From: Phycicoccus avicenniae | Lineage (GTDB): Bacteria; Actinomycetota; Actinomycetes; Actinomycetales; Dermatophilaceae | Length of the DNA: 61,686 bases | Direction of reading: 5' to 3' | Assembly (NCBI RefSeq): GCF_018139485.1 | Contig: NZ_JAGSNF010000002.1 | Span: 1-61,686 of the forward strand | Part shown: in pieces, positions 52,690-61,560 of the stretch | Numbering within the stretch: position 1 is the first letter of the stretch | How the letters are laid out: the number at the start of each line of letters is the position of its first letter | The notes under the pieces: generated by a model | Databases searched by the model: none | What the model saw: only the letters and a program-made list of their open reading frames with translations | What the model was told of the DNA's origin: nothing | Made by a program: the position numbers and the translations under genes

Positions 52690-54480
52690 TTGCCCGACCT
52701 GCCCGACCCGCCCGCCGGCCCACCCCGACCGATCGCCGCCCTCTGGGAGCGCTACCGCCGGTACAGAACCCGGTTCGTCCTCGCCGTCGTCGTCTCGGCG
52801 GTCAACAAGGTCGCCGACATCGTCCCGGAGCTCCTCATCGGCGCGGCCGTCGACGTCGTCGTCCGGGGTGACGACTCGTTCGTCGCCGGCCTGCTCGGGG
52901 TGGAGAGCCGCGAGGCGCAGCTCGTGTGGCTCGCGGTCGTCAACGCGGTGGTCTGGCTCGTCGAGTCCGCGTCCGAGTACGTCTCGGCCCTGCTGTTCCG
53001 GGGCCTCGCGCAGTCCGTCGAGCACGACCTGCGGGTCGAGGCCTACGACCACGCCCAGCGGCTCGACCTGCGCTGGCACGAGGCGCGGGCCTCGGGCGCG
53101 ACCCTCGCGACGGTCAACGACGACGTCAACCAGCTCGAGCGGCTCCTCGACGTCGGCGTCCCGGCGATCTGGCAGACCGTCCTCAACGTCGTCCTCGTCG
53201 GCATCGTCTTCGCGGTGGCGTCCTGGCAGCTGCTCGTCCTCGCTTTCCTGCCGATCCCGCTCATCGTCGTCGCCTCGCTGCGCTACCAGCGTCTCCTCGA
53301 GCCGTACTACCTCCGGGTGCGCGAGGCCGTGGCGCGGATGTCGGGCGTCGTGTCGGCCAACCTCGGCGGGCTGCCGACGATCAAGGCCTTCACGGCGGAG
53401 GACCGCGAGCGCGACCGGGTCATCGAAGCCTCCGACGAGTATCGCCGGGCCAACGTCGACACGATCCGCTGGTCCGCCGCCTTCGTCCCGCTCGTGCGGG
53501 TCGCGATCCTCGCGGGCTTCACCGCGACGCTGCTCGTCGGCGGCCTCTCGGTGCTCGAGGGAACCCTCGAGGTCGGCCTGTACTCCGTCCTCGTCTTCAT
53601 GACCCAGCGTCTGCTCTGGCCGCTCACCGAGGTCGCGACCGTGCTCGACCTCTACCAGCGGGGGCGCGCGTCGACCGCGCGGATCCTCGCCCTGCTCGCC
53701 GTCCCGGTCGAGGTCGACGAGGGGCGGCGCGTGCTCGACACCCCGGTCCGGGGCCGGCTAGAGCTGCGCGGGGTGCGCGCGGGCTACGGCGACGGGCCGG
53801 ACGTCCTGCGCGACGTCGACATCGTCGTCCCCGAGGGCGAGACGCACGCCCTCGTCGGCCCGACGGGCGCCGGGAAGTCGACGGTGCTGCGCCTCCTCCT
53901 GCGCTACGACGACCCGCGCGAGGGCGCCGTCCTCCTCGACGACGTCGACGTCCGGCAGCTGACGTGGGGCTCGCTGCGCGGGTCCGTCGGCTACGTCGCC
54001 CAGGACGTGCACCTCTTCGCGGGCTCGGTCGCGGAGAACCTCGAGTACGCCCGGCCGGGCGCCTCCCGCGACGAGCTGGGGACGGCCGTCGCGCAGGCGG
54101 CGGCCACCGACGTCGTGGACCGGCTGCCCGGCGGGCTCGACGGGGAGGTGGGCGAACGGGGGCTCACCCTGTCCGGCGGTCAGCGCCAGCGGCTGGCCCT
54201 CGCCCGGGCCCTCCTGCGGCGGCCCGCCGTCCTCCTCCTCGACGAGGCGACGAGCGCCGTCGACACCGAGACCGAGGCCGCGATCCAACGCTCGGTCCGC
54301 GAGGCGAGCGCGGGCCGGACCGCCCTCGTCGTCGCGCACCGGCTCTCGACGGTGCGGCGGGCCGACCGGATCTGGGTTCTCGAGGCCGGCCGGGTCGTCG
54401 AGTCCGGGACGCACGACGACCTCGTCGCGGCCGGTGGCACCTACGCCGGGCTGTGGGCCGTCCAGATCGGCGAGGGGTGA
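52690..54480 (+). CDS. ABC exporter, fused membrane and ATPase domains
   Basis: The ~596-residue half-transporter has six membrane helices in the first ~320 residues and a C-terminal ATPase: Walker A GPTGAGKS (about 390-397), Q-loop YVAQDVHLF, signature LSGGQRQR (494-501), Walker B LLLDEA with Asp518/Glu519, and H-loop VAHRLS. It works as a dimer exporting lipid, peptide or small molecules. TTG 52690 follows GAGGA by five bases and is preferred; GTG 52654 lacks a ribosome site but is possible. The palindrome at 52614 hints at metal-dependent control, for example siderophore export, but no siderophore genes are nearby. Confidence 0.87.
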   Translation: MPDLPDPPAGPPRPIAALWERYRRYRTRFVLAVVVSAVNKVADIVPELLIGAAVDVVVRGDDSFVAGLLGVESREAQLVWLAVVNAVVWLVESASEYVSALLFRGLAQSVEHDLRVEAYDHAQRLDLRWHEARASGATLATVNDDVNQLERLLDVGVPAIWQTVLNVVLVGIVFAVASWQLLVLAFLPIPLIVVASLRYQRLLEPYYLRVREAVARMSGVVSANLGGLPTIKAFTAEDRERDRVIEASDEYRRANVDTIRWSAAFVPLVRVAILAGFTATLLVGGLSVLEGTLEVGLYSVLVFMTQRLLWPLTEVATVLDLYQRGRASTARILALLAVPVEVDEGRRVLDTPVRGRLELRGVRAGYGDGPDVLRDVDIVVPEGETHALVGPTGAGKSTVLRLLLRYDDPREGAVLLDDVDVRQLTWGSLRGSVGYVAQDVHLFAGSVAENLEYARPGASRDELGTAVAQAAATDVVDRLPGGLDGEVGERGLTLSGGQRQRLALARALLRRPAVLLLDEATSAVDTETEAAIQRSVREASAGRTALVVAHRLSTVRRADRIWVLEAGRVVESGTHDDLVAAGGTYAGLWAVQIGEG

Positions 54481-54496
54481 GGCGGACCCGCATCGC

Positions 54497-55276
54497 TCAG
54501 AGGCGGAGGGTGCCCCGGGCCACGCTGTCACCGGAGTGCTGCGGCTGGTCGTCGAACTCCTCGCGGGAGATGTCGACGACGACGTAGCCCTGGTCCAGCA
54601 GGTCCTGCGAGATCGCGAACCGCTGCGACGCCTCACCCGGGCGCAGCACGCCCAGCGAGACCATCCGGGTGAGGTCCTCGGTGATGAGCCACACCTCGAG
54701 GTATCCGCCGTCGTCCTCGAGGTCTTCGGTGCTCACGTCGAGGTCGAGCCCACCCGCGACCCGGACGGCGTCGGCACTGCCGCGGCGCGTCCCGTCGTCG
54801 AGGGTCTCGAGGGTCGTCGCCGCGAGCACGGCCTCGTCTCCGGTGCCGGTGTCGGGTCCGACCCAGCCCCGCCCGACCCCGCCGAGCACGATGCCGACGA
54901 CGACGGCGGCGGCGAGCCACCACGGGGAGACCGCGCGGACGAACGAGCCCCGACGTGGGGAGGACGCCGGGTGGGACCGGGGCGACCCGGACGACGAGGT
55001 CGCCTCCGGTCCCCGCGCCGGGAGGTCACCGGGGTGGGCGGAGCCGCGGTCGTCCTCGTCGAGGGCGGACCGGATCGCCGCCCACACCGACGGGGGAGGG
55101 GAGGTGAGCCCGGCGTCACCCTCACGCAGCAGCTCGGCCGTCGCGCGCAGGCCCTCGACCTCTGCCGCGCACCGGGGGCAGCCTGCGACGTGGTCGGTGA
55201 CCCGGGGGGTGACCGACCCGCCGGTGGCGAGGGCGGCGAGCGCGTCCTCGTCGGGGTGCCAGGTCTCAGGCGTCAT
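54497..55276 (-). CDS. Anti-sigma factor with zinc-finger domain (RskA-type)
   Basis: The 259-residue membrane protein has an N-terminal zinc anti-sigma motif H29-x3-C33-x2-C36, a Pro/Ser-rich linker, one membrane helix at about 119-137 (WWLAAAVVVGIVLGG) and an extracellular RskA-like domain with DLDVSTEDLEDDGGYLEVWLITEDLTRMVSLGVL. It should hold the ECF sigma factor encoded upstream inactive until proteolysis. The start overlaps the sigma gene by 11 bases. Order sigma, anti-sigma matches SigK/RskA-type pairs. Confidence 0.9.
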   Translation of the reverse strand: MTPETWHPDEDALAALATGGSVTPRVTDHVAGCPRCAAEVEGLRATAELLREGDAGLTSPPPSVWAAIRSALDEDDRGSAHPGDLPARGPEATSSSGSPRSHPASSPRRGSFVRAVSPWWLAAAVVVGIVLGGVGRGWVGPDTGTGDEAVLAATTLETLDDGTRRGSADAVRVAGGLDLDVSTEDLEDDGGYLEVWLITEDLTRMVSLGVLRPGEASQRFAISQDLLDQGYVVVDISREEFDDQPQHSGDSVARGTLRL

Positions 55277-55844
55277 CTCGGGTCACCTCCTCCAGGTGCG
55301 TGCGGAGCGCGGCGAGTCCGCGCCGGATGTGGCTCTTGACGGTGCCCAGCGGCAGGTCGAGCCGGCGTGCGACCTCCTCGTGGGTGAGTTCGTCGACGAC
55401 GGCCAGGCGGATGGCACTGGCCCGGGGCTCGCCGAGATGCTCGAGCGCGTCGGCGAGCAGGAGGCGGGCGGCGAGCCGGTCGTCGACCGGCGGAGGTCCG
55501 GCACGCCCCGGGTCCTGCGCGGCGACCGCGTCGGCGTCCCGCGCGGCCCGCGCCCGGGCCGCGTGGACGTCGGCGACGCGGTGCCGGGTGATCCCGACCA
55601 GCCACCCCGGGACCGAGCCCCGGTCGGGATCCAGCGTGTGCCGGCCGCGCCAGGCGGCGACGAACACCTGCTGGGTGACGTCCTCGGCGTCGTGGTGGTC
55701 CCCGAGCGAGCGCAGGGCGAGGGTGTGCACGAGGCCGGACCAGCGGGTGTAGGCCTCCTCGAGCGCCCCGCGGTCGCCGGCTCGGAGCCGGACCGCGAGG
55801 TCGTCGGGGTCGTCGGGCGAGTCGCGCACCACCGTCAGCGCCAC
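55266..55844 (-). CDS. ECF RNA polymerase sigma factor (SigK-like)
   Basis: The ~192-residue sigma-70 ECF factor has region 2 (ALEEAYTRWSGLVHTLALRSLGDHHDAEDVTQQVFVAAW) and region 4 (LTHEEVARRLDLPLGTVKSHIRRGLAALRTHL). GTG 55844 is chosen because upstream in-frame sequence is low-complexity and not sigma-like; GTG 55832 is also possible. The overlap with the anti-sigma gene makes stoichiometric expression likely. It probably directs transcription of its own operon and surface genes such as the sortase pair next to it; no promoter consensus could be verified. Confidence 0.88.
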   Translation of the reverse strand: MALTVVRDSPDDPDDLAVRLRAGDRGALEEAYTRWSGLVHTLALRSLGDHHDAEDVTQQVFVAAWRGRHTLDPDRGSVPGWLVGITRHRVADVHAARARAARDADAVAAQDPGRAGPPPVDDRLAARLLLADALEHLGEPRASAIRLAVVDELTHEEVARRLDLPLGTVKSHIRRGLAALRTHLEEVTRDDA

Positions 55845-55881
55845 GTCCCGGAGCCTACTGGCCGGTGCGGGGGCCCGCCCA

Positions 55882-55898
55882 GGGGCGACGGTCGCCCC
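55882..55898 (-). other. 17-bp palindrome between sortase and sigma genes
   Basis: GGGGCGAC-G-GTCGCCCC is a perfect inverted repeat, 38 bases beyond the sigma-factor start in the gap following the sortase stop. It may terminate the sortase transcript (minus strand) or be a regulator site. Confidence 0.45.
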
Positions 55899-55935
55899 GG
55901 ACGGGGCGCCGGCGACGGCACGCGGGGACACGGCC

Positions 55936-56613
55936 TCACCCGATCGGTCGCGCCGTGACGACGACGTTGTCGGTGTGCGCCCGCAGCTCCGGGACGTACT
56001 CCCCGCCACACGTCACGAGGACGAGCAGGGGGTCCCCGTCGCGCGCGAAGATGCGGTCGACGGGGAGGGACTGCTTGCGGATCGACTCGCGCCCGACGAC
56101 CTCGTACGCGTGGGCTGTCCCGTCGGCGTCGACGACCTCGACGCGCATGCCCTCCTCGGCTCCGAGCAACGGGGCGAGGGCGCCGGGACCGTCCTCGCGC
56201 GTCGCGACGTGCCCGGCGATGACGGTGTGCCCGGCGGGGTCCGCGGGGACCGCGCCGAAGCGGTACCAACCGACCGAGGTCGGCTCCGCGGGGATCGTCA
56301 TCGAGCCGTCCGCCTCCACGCCGACACCGCGCACGTCCGCCTCGACGCCCAGGTCGGGGATGCTCAGCGCCGTGGGCGCGGCGCCGCGGGACCTCGCGAC
56401 CGACTCCGGGTCCGCGGGCCGGGCGACGGCGCGCACCGACGGGCGTGGGGTCGGGGTGGCCGCGGGTTCCGAGAGCGCCGCGACCCCGTCGCCCGCCACC
56501 GGGGCGGGGCGAGTGGCCGCCCAGGAGGCGAGCCCGCCCGTGGCGAGCAGCGCGACGACCGCGGCGGCGAGAGCGCCGTGGCGCCAGCGGCTCGAGGGGT
56601 CCGACGAGGACAT
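55936..56613 (-). CDS. Class F sortase
   Basis: The 225-residue membrane-anchored transpeptidase has an N-terminal helix (ALAAAVVALLATGGLASWAA, about 14-33), a Pro/Ala-rich stalk and the sortase barrel. Catalytic His135 (IAGHVAT), Cys202 (LVTCGGEY) and Arg211 (ELRAHTDN) are all present. A short length and the single TCGG motif fit the actinobacterial class F group. The ATG has an AGGAG site. The gene directly upstream in the same direction encodes a protein with an LPADT sorting signal, the likely substrate. Acts outside the cell, joining substrate to peptidoglycan or pilin. Confidence 0.9.
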   Translation of the reverse strand: MSSSDPSSRWRHGALAAAVVALLATGGLASWAATRPAPVAGDGVAALSEPAATPTPRPSVRAVARPADPESVARSRGAAPTALSIPDLGVEADVRGVGVEADGSMTIPAEPTSVGWYRFGAVPADPAGHTVIAGHVATREDGPGALAPLLGAEEGMRVEVVDADGTAHAYEVVGRESIRKQSLPVDRIFARDGDPLLVLVTCGGEYVPELRAHTDNVVVTARPIG

Positions 56614-56631
56614 GGAGGTCTCCTGAGGACA

Positions 56632-56661
56632 GCGGGCGGGTGGCCGTGGCCACCCGCCCGC
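56632..56661 (-). terminator. Hairpin between DUF4397 and sortase genes
   Basis: A perfect 14-bp inverted repeat (56632-56645 with 56648-56661) with a 2-base centre lies after the DUF4397 stop. It probably partly terminates or stabilises, giving more substrate than sortase. Confidence 0.65.
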
Positions 56662-56676
56662 CGTGGGTGGTCCGGG

Positions 56677-57507
56677 TCAGGCGCGGCTGCGGGCGCGGGC
56701 GCCCATACCGAGCGCGGCGACGGCCGCGAGGAGCGCGATGCCGCCGAGCAGGACCGGGGTGGTGTCGGCCGGCAGCGCCGCCGTGCCCGACGGGACGCCG
56801 GACGGGGAGGAGTGCAGGCCGTCGATCGTCTGGACCGCGAGGGCGAGGTTCTCGTCCTCCGCGGAGCCCCAGGCGTACACGATCGTCGCGGCACCCTCGG
56901 CGACGTCGACGTCGGCCGGGCCGATGACCGGGTCGGTCGTGCCCTCGAGGGCGACGGCGGCCGAGACGGTGCCGGCCGGGAGGTCGGCCTGCTCCTCGTT
57001 CGGGTTCGTCAGGCCGGTGAAGACGGGGTCGCCGCCGGCGAGCACGTCGACCGCGGGGGCCGCCGCGGTGTGCCGGACGACGAGGCGACCCTCACCGGCG
57101 GCGGTCGGCTCGACGTCGTTGACGAACGGGGTGAGGGTCGGGGTACCGCCCTCGTCCAGGTGGGCGGCGACGCTGATGTTCGCGCCGCCCGGGACCTCGA
57201 CCCCGGTCGCCTCGATGGCCGGGTCGCCCGACGGGTCGTCCCCGGCCGGGAAGACGGCGAGGTTGTACGTCCCGCCCGGGAGGGACACCGGGTCGGTGAC
57301 GGTGCCGGGCTCGAAGTCGGTGAGGAGGGCCTCGTCGGCCGTGTACTCCTCGTCGGCGCTGCCGTACACGTCGACGGTGAGGTCGGGGACCGCGTGGACG
57401 ACGACGACGCTGGCGTCGTCGGACTCCGCGGCGGTCGCGGGGCCCGCGAGGGCCAGGGGGAGCGTGGCGACCGCGGTGGCCGCCGTCAGGGCGAGTGCTC
57501 GGCGCAT
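56677..57507 (-). CDS. DUF4397 surface protein with LPxT sorting signal
   Basis: The 276-residue protein has a signal peptide (LALTAATAVATLPLALAGPATAA), then two DUF4397-type beta-rich repeats beginning VVVVHAVPDLTVDVYG and VVRHTAAAPAVDVLAGG. The C-terminus has LPADT at 245-249, a hydrophobic helix and the tail ARARSRA, a cell-wall sorting signal. The fifth position is T and the next residue is T rather than G, so the motif is a variant. The adjacent sortase is the likely anchor enzyme. Function of the domain is unknown; it is often linked to adhesion. Confidence 0.88.
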   Translation of the reverse strand: MRRALALTAATAVATLPLALAGPATAAESDDASVVVVHAVPDLTVDVYGSADEEYTADEALLTDFEPGTVTDPVSLPGGTYNLAVFPAGDDPSGDPAIEATGVEVPGGANISVAAHLDEGGTPTLTPFVNDVEPTAAGEGRLVVRHTAAAPAVDVLAGGDPVFTGLTNPNEEQADLPAGTVSAAVALEGTTDPVIGPADVDVAEGAATIVYAWGSAEDENLALAVQTIDGLHSSPSGVPSGTAALPADTTPVLLGGIALLAAVAALGMGARARSRA

Positions 57508-57597
57508 GACGAACCTTTCTCGGGGGTGGCTGACACTCCCTCTTCCACGGCGGGCGCGTCCGTGGATGCACTCTGTCGAGACTTTGTCGAACTTCTC

Positions 57598-58812
57598 TCA
57601 CGCAGTCGGTGTCGCCCCCGCCGCCCGGCGGTACAGCCGTCGTCCGGGCGCGGACGTGACGCCGTGGACGACCGTGCTCGCCGCGACGACGAGGCTGCCC
57701 GCGGCCCAGACCCGAGGGTCCGCGACGCCCTCCTCTGCGGTGAGGGACAGGTAGAAGAGGGCGCTCACCCCGACCGGGCCGAACCAGCCGAGGAACAGGG
57801 CGTCGGGAAGGCGCAGGCCGAGCGGGCGGGCGAGCGCGAGCAGCACCGGGAGGCGACGCAGCAGCAGGACGCCGACCGGGAGCAGCACCGCGCCCCACCC
57901 GAGGTCGGCCCACGCCGACCAGGGCAGGGCGGTCCCGAGCAGGAGGAAGAGCGGCAGCACGAGGTAGCGGTTGACCCCTTCGTCGACGGTGTTCTGCGGC
58001 CCGACCTCGTCGTCGGCGACGACCCAGTTGTAGGCGAGCCCGGCGACGAACACCGAGAGGACCCCGTCGGCCTCGAGCACGCGGGCGACGCCGAGGACGG
58101 CGACGGCGAGGACGAGGGTGAACACGAGGGAGGCGCCCGGGTCGACGTCCGAGTGCCGCAGGGCGTAGGCGACCGCCCGCCCGGCGACGAGACCGACGCC
58201 GAGACCGACCGCGACCCCGACGAGCACCTGGTACCCGCCGTCGAGGAGCGAGGACCCCACCGACCCTCCGGTGGCGAGTGCGACCGCGACGAGGACGAGC
58301 GGCAGGGCCAGCCCGTCGTTCGTCCCCGACTCGCTGGACAGCAGCTGCCGGAGGCGGACGGGAAGGTGCTCCTCGGCCGGCCGGCCGGTGACGACGCTCG
58401 AGGCGAGGACCGGGTCGGTCGGGCAGATGCACGCGCCGACGACGAGCGCCACGGCGAGGGGGACACCGAGGGTCGCCCACACGAGGCCGGCGGACAGGGC
58501 AGCCATCCCGAGCATGCCGGCGGTGACGAGCGCGACGGTCGGGGTGACGACCCCACGCAGCCGCCGCACGGGGAACCGCAGCCCGACACCGACGAGCGAC
58601 ACGGCGAGCAGGACCCGGCTCCCCTCGAGAAGCAGCGTCGACCCCTCGCCGGGTCCGTCCACCCAGCCGAGCGCGGCCGGCCCGACGGCCGCACCGACGA
58701 CGAGGGCGAGCAGCGGCTCGCTCACCGGCAGGTCCCGGATCCGGCTCGAGACGGCGGCGAGCAGCACGGCGAGCGTGCCGACGACGGCGTACGTGACGTG
58801 CAGGTCCTCCAC
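57598..58812 (-). CDS. CPA1-type cation:proton antiporter
   Basis: The 404-residue membrane protein has around 12 hydrophobic segments and the CPA1 signature SSESGTNDGLALPLVLVAVAL with the Asn-Asp ion pair, after a GACICPTDPVLASS loop. It exchanges Na+ or K+ for protons. The GTG start has GGAGGAG upstream. It is divergent from the nhaA gene (155 bases between starts), so two antiporters of different families face each other. No cytoplasmic regulatory tail is present. Confidence 0.87.
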   Translation of the reverse strand: MEDLHVTYAVVGTLAVLLAAVSSRIRDLPVSEPLLALVVGAAVGPAALGWVDGPGEGSTLLLEGSRVLLAVSLVGVGLRFPVRRLRGVVTPTVALVTAGMLGMAALSAGLVWATLGVPLAVALVVGACICPTDPVLASSVVTGRPAEEHLPVRLRQLLSSESGTNDGLALPLVLVAVALATGGSVGSSLLDGGYQVLVGVAVGLGVGLVAGRAVAYALRHSDVDPGASLVFTLVLAVAVLGVARVLEADGVLSVFVAGLAYNWVVADDEVGPQNTVDEGVNRYLVLPLFLLLGTALPWSAWADLGWGAVLLPVGVLLLRRLPVLLALARPLGLRLPDALFLGWFGPVGVSALFYLSLTAEEGVADPRVWAAGSLVVAASTVVHGVTSAPGRRLYRRAAGATPTA

Positions 58813-58967
58813 GCGCTCCTCCTCGGGTCCGGGCCGCGGCTCGGCCCCTGTCCTCGACCCGTACCCGGGAGCAGGGGCGGTGATCCCTCCCGGCCGGCTC
58901 CCAGGTCCGTCCGGGACAATGGCGGACGCCCCGCCGAGCCAAGTGCGGGACCGACGAGAGGCCGGCC

Positions 58968-60203
58968 GTGACGACCGACCACCCGCGCGACGCCAGGACG
59001 TCGCGAGCCCTGAAGGACTTTCTCCACGACGAGGCGGCGGGGGGTGTCGTCCTCGTCCTCGCGGCCGTCGCCGCCGTGATCTGGGCCAACAGCCCGTTCG
59101 CCGACGGCTACGTCGCGTTCTGGGACCGCGAGCTGACGGTCGGCGGGGGCGGCGCTGCCATCACGGAGGACCTGCAGCACTGGGTCAACGACGGGCTGAT
59201 GGCGCTGTTCTTCTTCGTCGTCGGCCTGGAGATCAAGCGCGAGCTCGTCACCGGCGAGCTGCGGGACCGGCGCGCCGCCACCCTGCCCGCGGTCGCCGCG
59301 GTCGGCGGCTTCGTGCTTCCGGCGGTCATCTTCCTCGCGCTCGCCCCGGACGACGCGCTCGCCGGGTGGGGCATCCCCGTCGCGACCGACATCGCCTTCG
59401 CGGTCGGTGTCCTCGCGCTGCTCGGCTCGCGGGTCCCCGCCGGGGCGAAGCTGCTGCTGCTCACCGTCGCCATCGTCGACGACATCATGGCGATCACCGT
59501 CATCGCCGCGTTCTACACCGACACCGTGGCCCTCGCCTGGCTGGCCGGTGCGGTCCTCGGGCTCGGGGTCGTCGTCCTGCTCCGCCGTCTCGGTGTCACG
59601 GCGATCTGGCCGTACGTGCTCGTCGGTGTGGCCGTCTGGGTCGCCACTCTGGAGTCCGGTGTCCACGCGACGATCGCCGGGGTGGCCCTCGGCTTGCTCA
59701 CCCCGACCGGCCGGGTCGGCGGTCGCGACGTCCTCGACCTGTTCGAGCACCGGCTGCACCCGGTCTCGGTCTTCCTCGTCGTGCCGCTCTTCGCGCTCGC
59801 GAACGCGGGCGTCGACTTCCGCGACGGCGCGCTCGGCGAGGCGATGGGCAGCTCGCTCACGTGGGCGGTCGCCCTCGGGCTGCTCCTCGGCAAGGTCGTA
59901 GGCGTCGGGGTGGCCGTGTGGCTGTGCCTGCGCACCGGAGTGGGCCGACTGCCCGAGGGGGTCGAACGGATGCACGTCCTCGGGGTCGCCGCGGCGGCGG
60001 GCATCGGGTTCACCGTGTCGCTCTTCATCTCCGAGCTCGCGTACGACGACGCGGGCCTCGTGCAGACGGCCAAGGTCGGCATCTTCACCGGCTCGCTCCT
60101 GGCGGCGCTGCTGAGCGTCGGCTTGCTGCTCGCGGCCGCCCGACGGGAGTCGACGGACGGCGACGACAGTCGGGCCGAGGAGGCTGCCGGGCGCCGCTCC
60201 TGA
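58968..60203 (+). CDS. nhaA: Na+/H+ antiporter NhaA
   Basis: The 411-residue protein matches NhaA. FLHDEAAGGVVLVLAAVAAVIWANSP is the first helix region, then LMALFFFVVGLEIKRE. Asp141 is in ATDIAFAVG, with the ion-binding pair Asp171-Asp172 in VAIVDDIMA (E. coli 133, 163, 164). GIGFTVSLFISELAY forms a later helix. It exports Na+ in exchange for protons at alkaline pH. GTG is the only start fitting the alignment; the ribosome site is weak. Confidence 0.95.
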   Translation: MTTDHPRDARTSRALKDFLHDEAAGGVVLVLAAVAAVIWANSPFADGYVAFWDRELTVGGGGAAITEDLQHWVNDGLMALFFFVVGLEIKRELVTGELRDRRAATLPAVAAVGGFVLPAVIFLALAPDDALAGWGIPVATDIAFAVGVLALLGSRVPAGAKLLLLTVAIVDDIMAITVIAAFYTDTVALAWLAGAVLGLGVVVLLRRLGVTAIWPYVLVGVAVWVATLESGVHATIAGVALGLLTPTGRVGGRDVLDLFEHRLHPVSVFLVVPLFALANAGVDFRDGALGEAMGSSLTWAVALGLLLGKVVGVGVAVWLCLRTGVGRLPEGVERMHVLGVAAAAGIGFTVSLFISELAYDDAGLVQTAKVGIFTGSLLAALLSVGLLLAAARRESTDGDDSRAEEAAGRRS

Positions 60204-60219
60204 CCGGCGGGCGTCCCGG

Positions 60220-61452
60220 TCAGGAGCGGGGCGGAAGGATCTTCGTCGGGCCCATCGGCTCGGCCTCGCCCCGCTCGACGGCGCCGTCGTGGCTGTCGCG
60301 GACCCTCTCCAGCAGCTCCATGAGGTCCTCCTCCTCGCGGGCCTTCTGCGTGTACTTCGGACCGAGCGACGCGATCTGGTCGCGCTCGGCGAGGAGGAGC
60401 CGGAAGATCCGCTCCCGCTCCTGCGGGTCCTGGGTGTACTCGCTGTCGAGGTAGGACGCGGCGTGCCGGCGGGCGTTGGCGATCGCGGTCCGCGCCTTGC
60501 CGGCCGGGCTGTACAGCGAGGCGACGACCGTCACCGCCAGCACCCCGATGATGACGCCGAGCGAGAGGCCGGTCCCGACCTCGGCGACCTCGACCGGCTC
60601 GCCCCCGTTGATGAACGGGACGTTGTTCTCGTGCAGCGCGTGGAGGACGAGCTTGACGCCGATGAACGCGAGGATCGCGGCGAGCCCGTAGGAGAGGTAG
60701 ACGAGCCGGTCGAGCAGCCCCTCGATGAGGAAGAAGAGCTGCCGTAGCCCGAGCAGCGAGAACGCGACCGCCGTGAAGACGATGTACGTGTTCTGGGTCA
60801 GCCCGAAGATCGCCGGGATGGAGTCGAAGGCGAAGAGGATGTCGGTGCCGCCGATCGCGACCATGACGAGGAGCATCGGGGTCATCGCCCGCCGGCCGTC
60901 CTGCACCGTGAACAGCTTGTCGCCGTCGTAGTGCTCCGTCGTCGGGATGACCTTGCGCGCGGTGCGCACGACGACGTTGTCGGCGCCGTGGTCCTCCTCC
61001 TCGGGCTTGAGCATGTTCCCGGCGGTGACGAGCAGGACGATCCCGAAGAGGTAGAACACCCACGCGAAGGAGTCGATGAGCGTCGCGCCGAGCAGGATGA
61101 ACCCGGTGCGGGCCACGAGGGCGAAGGCGATGCCGAAGAGCAGGACCTTCTGCTGGTCCTCCCGGGGCACCCGGAAGCTCGCCATGATGATGAGGAAGAC
61201 GAAGAGGTTGTCGACCGAGAGCGCCTTCTCGGTGAGGTAGCCCGCGAAGTACTCCCCGCCGGCCGTCCCGCCACCGACGACGAGGACCCCGAGGCCGAAG
61301 AGGACCGCGATGCCGACGTAGAGCGCGGACCAGACCGCCGCCTCCCGCAGCGTCGGCACGTGGGCCTTGCGGACGTGGAAGAAGAAGTCGAACAGCAGCA
61401 ACCCGATGATCGCCGCGACCGTGGCGATCCAGACGACGGGGGAGACGTCCAT
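60220..61452 (-). CDS. TerC/Alx family integral membrane protein
   Basis: The 410-residue protein has nine or so hydrophobic segments. The TerC core motifs are FEYFAGYLTEKALSVDNLFVF-like (residues 67-87, here GEYFAGYL...), FRVPREDQQKVLLFGI, DILFAFDSIPAIFGLT and GLRQLFFLIEG. The last ~60 residues form a charged cytoplasmic tail. Alx/TerC proteins are linked to manganese export and metal tolerance. An AAGGAG site precedes ATG 61452, and a large inverted repeat lies in the leader. Convergent with nhaA, with 16 bases between stops. Confidence 0.9.
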   Translation of the reverse strand: MDVSPVVWIATVAAIIGLLLFDFFFHVRKAHVPTLREAAVWSALYVGIAVLFGLGVLVVGGGTAGGEYFAGYLTEKALSVDNLFVFLIIMASFRVPREDQQKVLLFGIAFALVARTGFILLGATLIDSFAWVFYLFGIVLLVTAGNMLKPEEEDHGADNVVVRTARKVIPTTEHYDGDKLFTVQDGRRAMTPMLLVMVAIGGTDILFAFDSIPAIFGLTQNTYIVFTAVAFSLLGLRQLFFLIEGLLDRLVYLSYGLAAILAFIGVKLVLHALHENNVPFINGGEPVEVAEVGTGLSLGVIIGVLAVTVVASLYSPAGKARTAIANARRHAASYLDSEYTQDPQERERIFRLLLAERDQIASLGPKYTQKAREEEDLMELLERVRDSHDGAVERGEAEPMGPTKILPPRS

Positions 61453-61476
61453 GCCGGGCTCCTTCGGGGACGAGAT

Positions 61477-61545
61477 GGGACGGTCCTCGTCAGCCTAGGG
61501 CCGCGAGGGCCCGACGGCCGTGCGAGGCCCGGCGAGGACCGTCCC
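61477..61545 (-). promoter_or_regulatory. 13-bp inverted repeat in the terC leader
   Basis: GGGACGGTCCTCG (61477-61489) and CGAGGACCGTCCC (61533-61545) are perfect inverted copies separated by 43 GC-rich bases. Transcribed on the minus strand, they could form a closed multistem leader ending 25 bases before the start codon. It may be a regulatory RNA element or a terminator for the upstream reductase gene. Confidence 0.5.
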
Positions 61546-61560
61546 GGAGGTCTCCCCTCG

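Noticed and set aside
61453-61560. yybP-ykoY manganese riboswitch before terC
   Set aside because: Expected from gene family, but the conserved GGGGAGUA-type core and paired loops could not be found; only a generic inverted repeat is supported.
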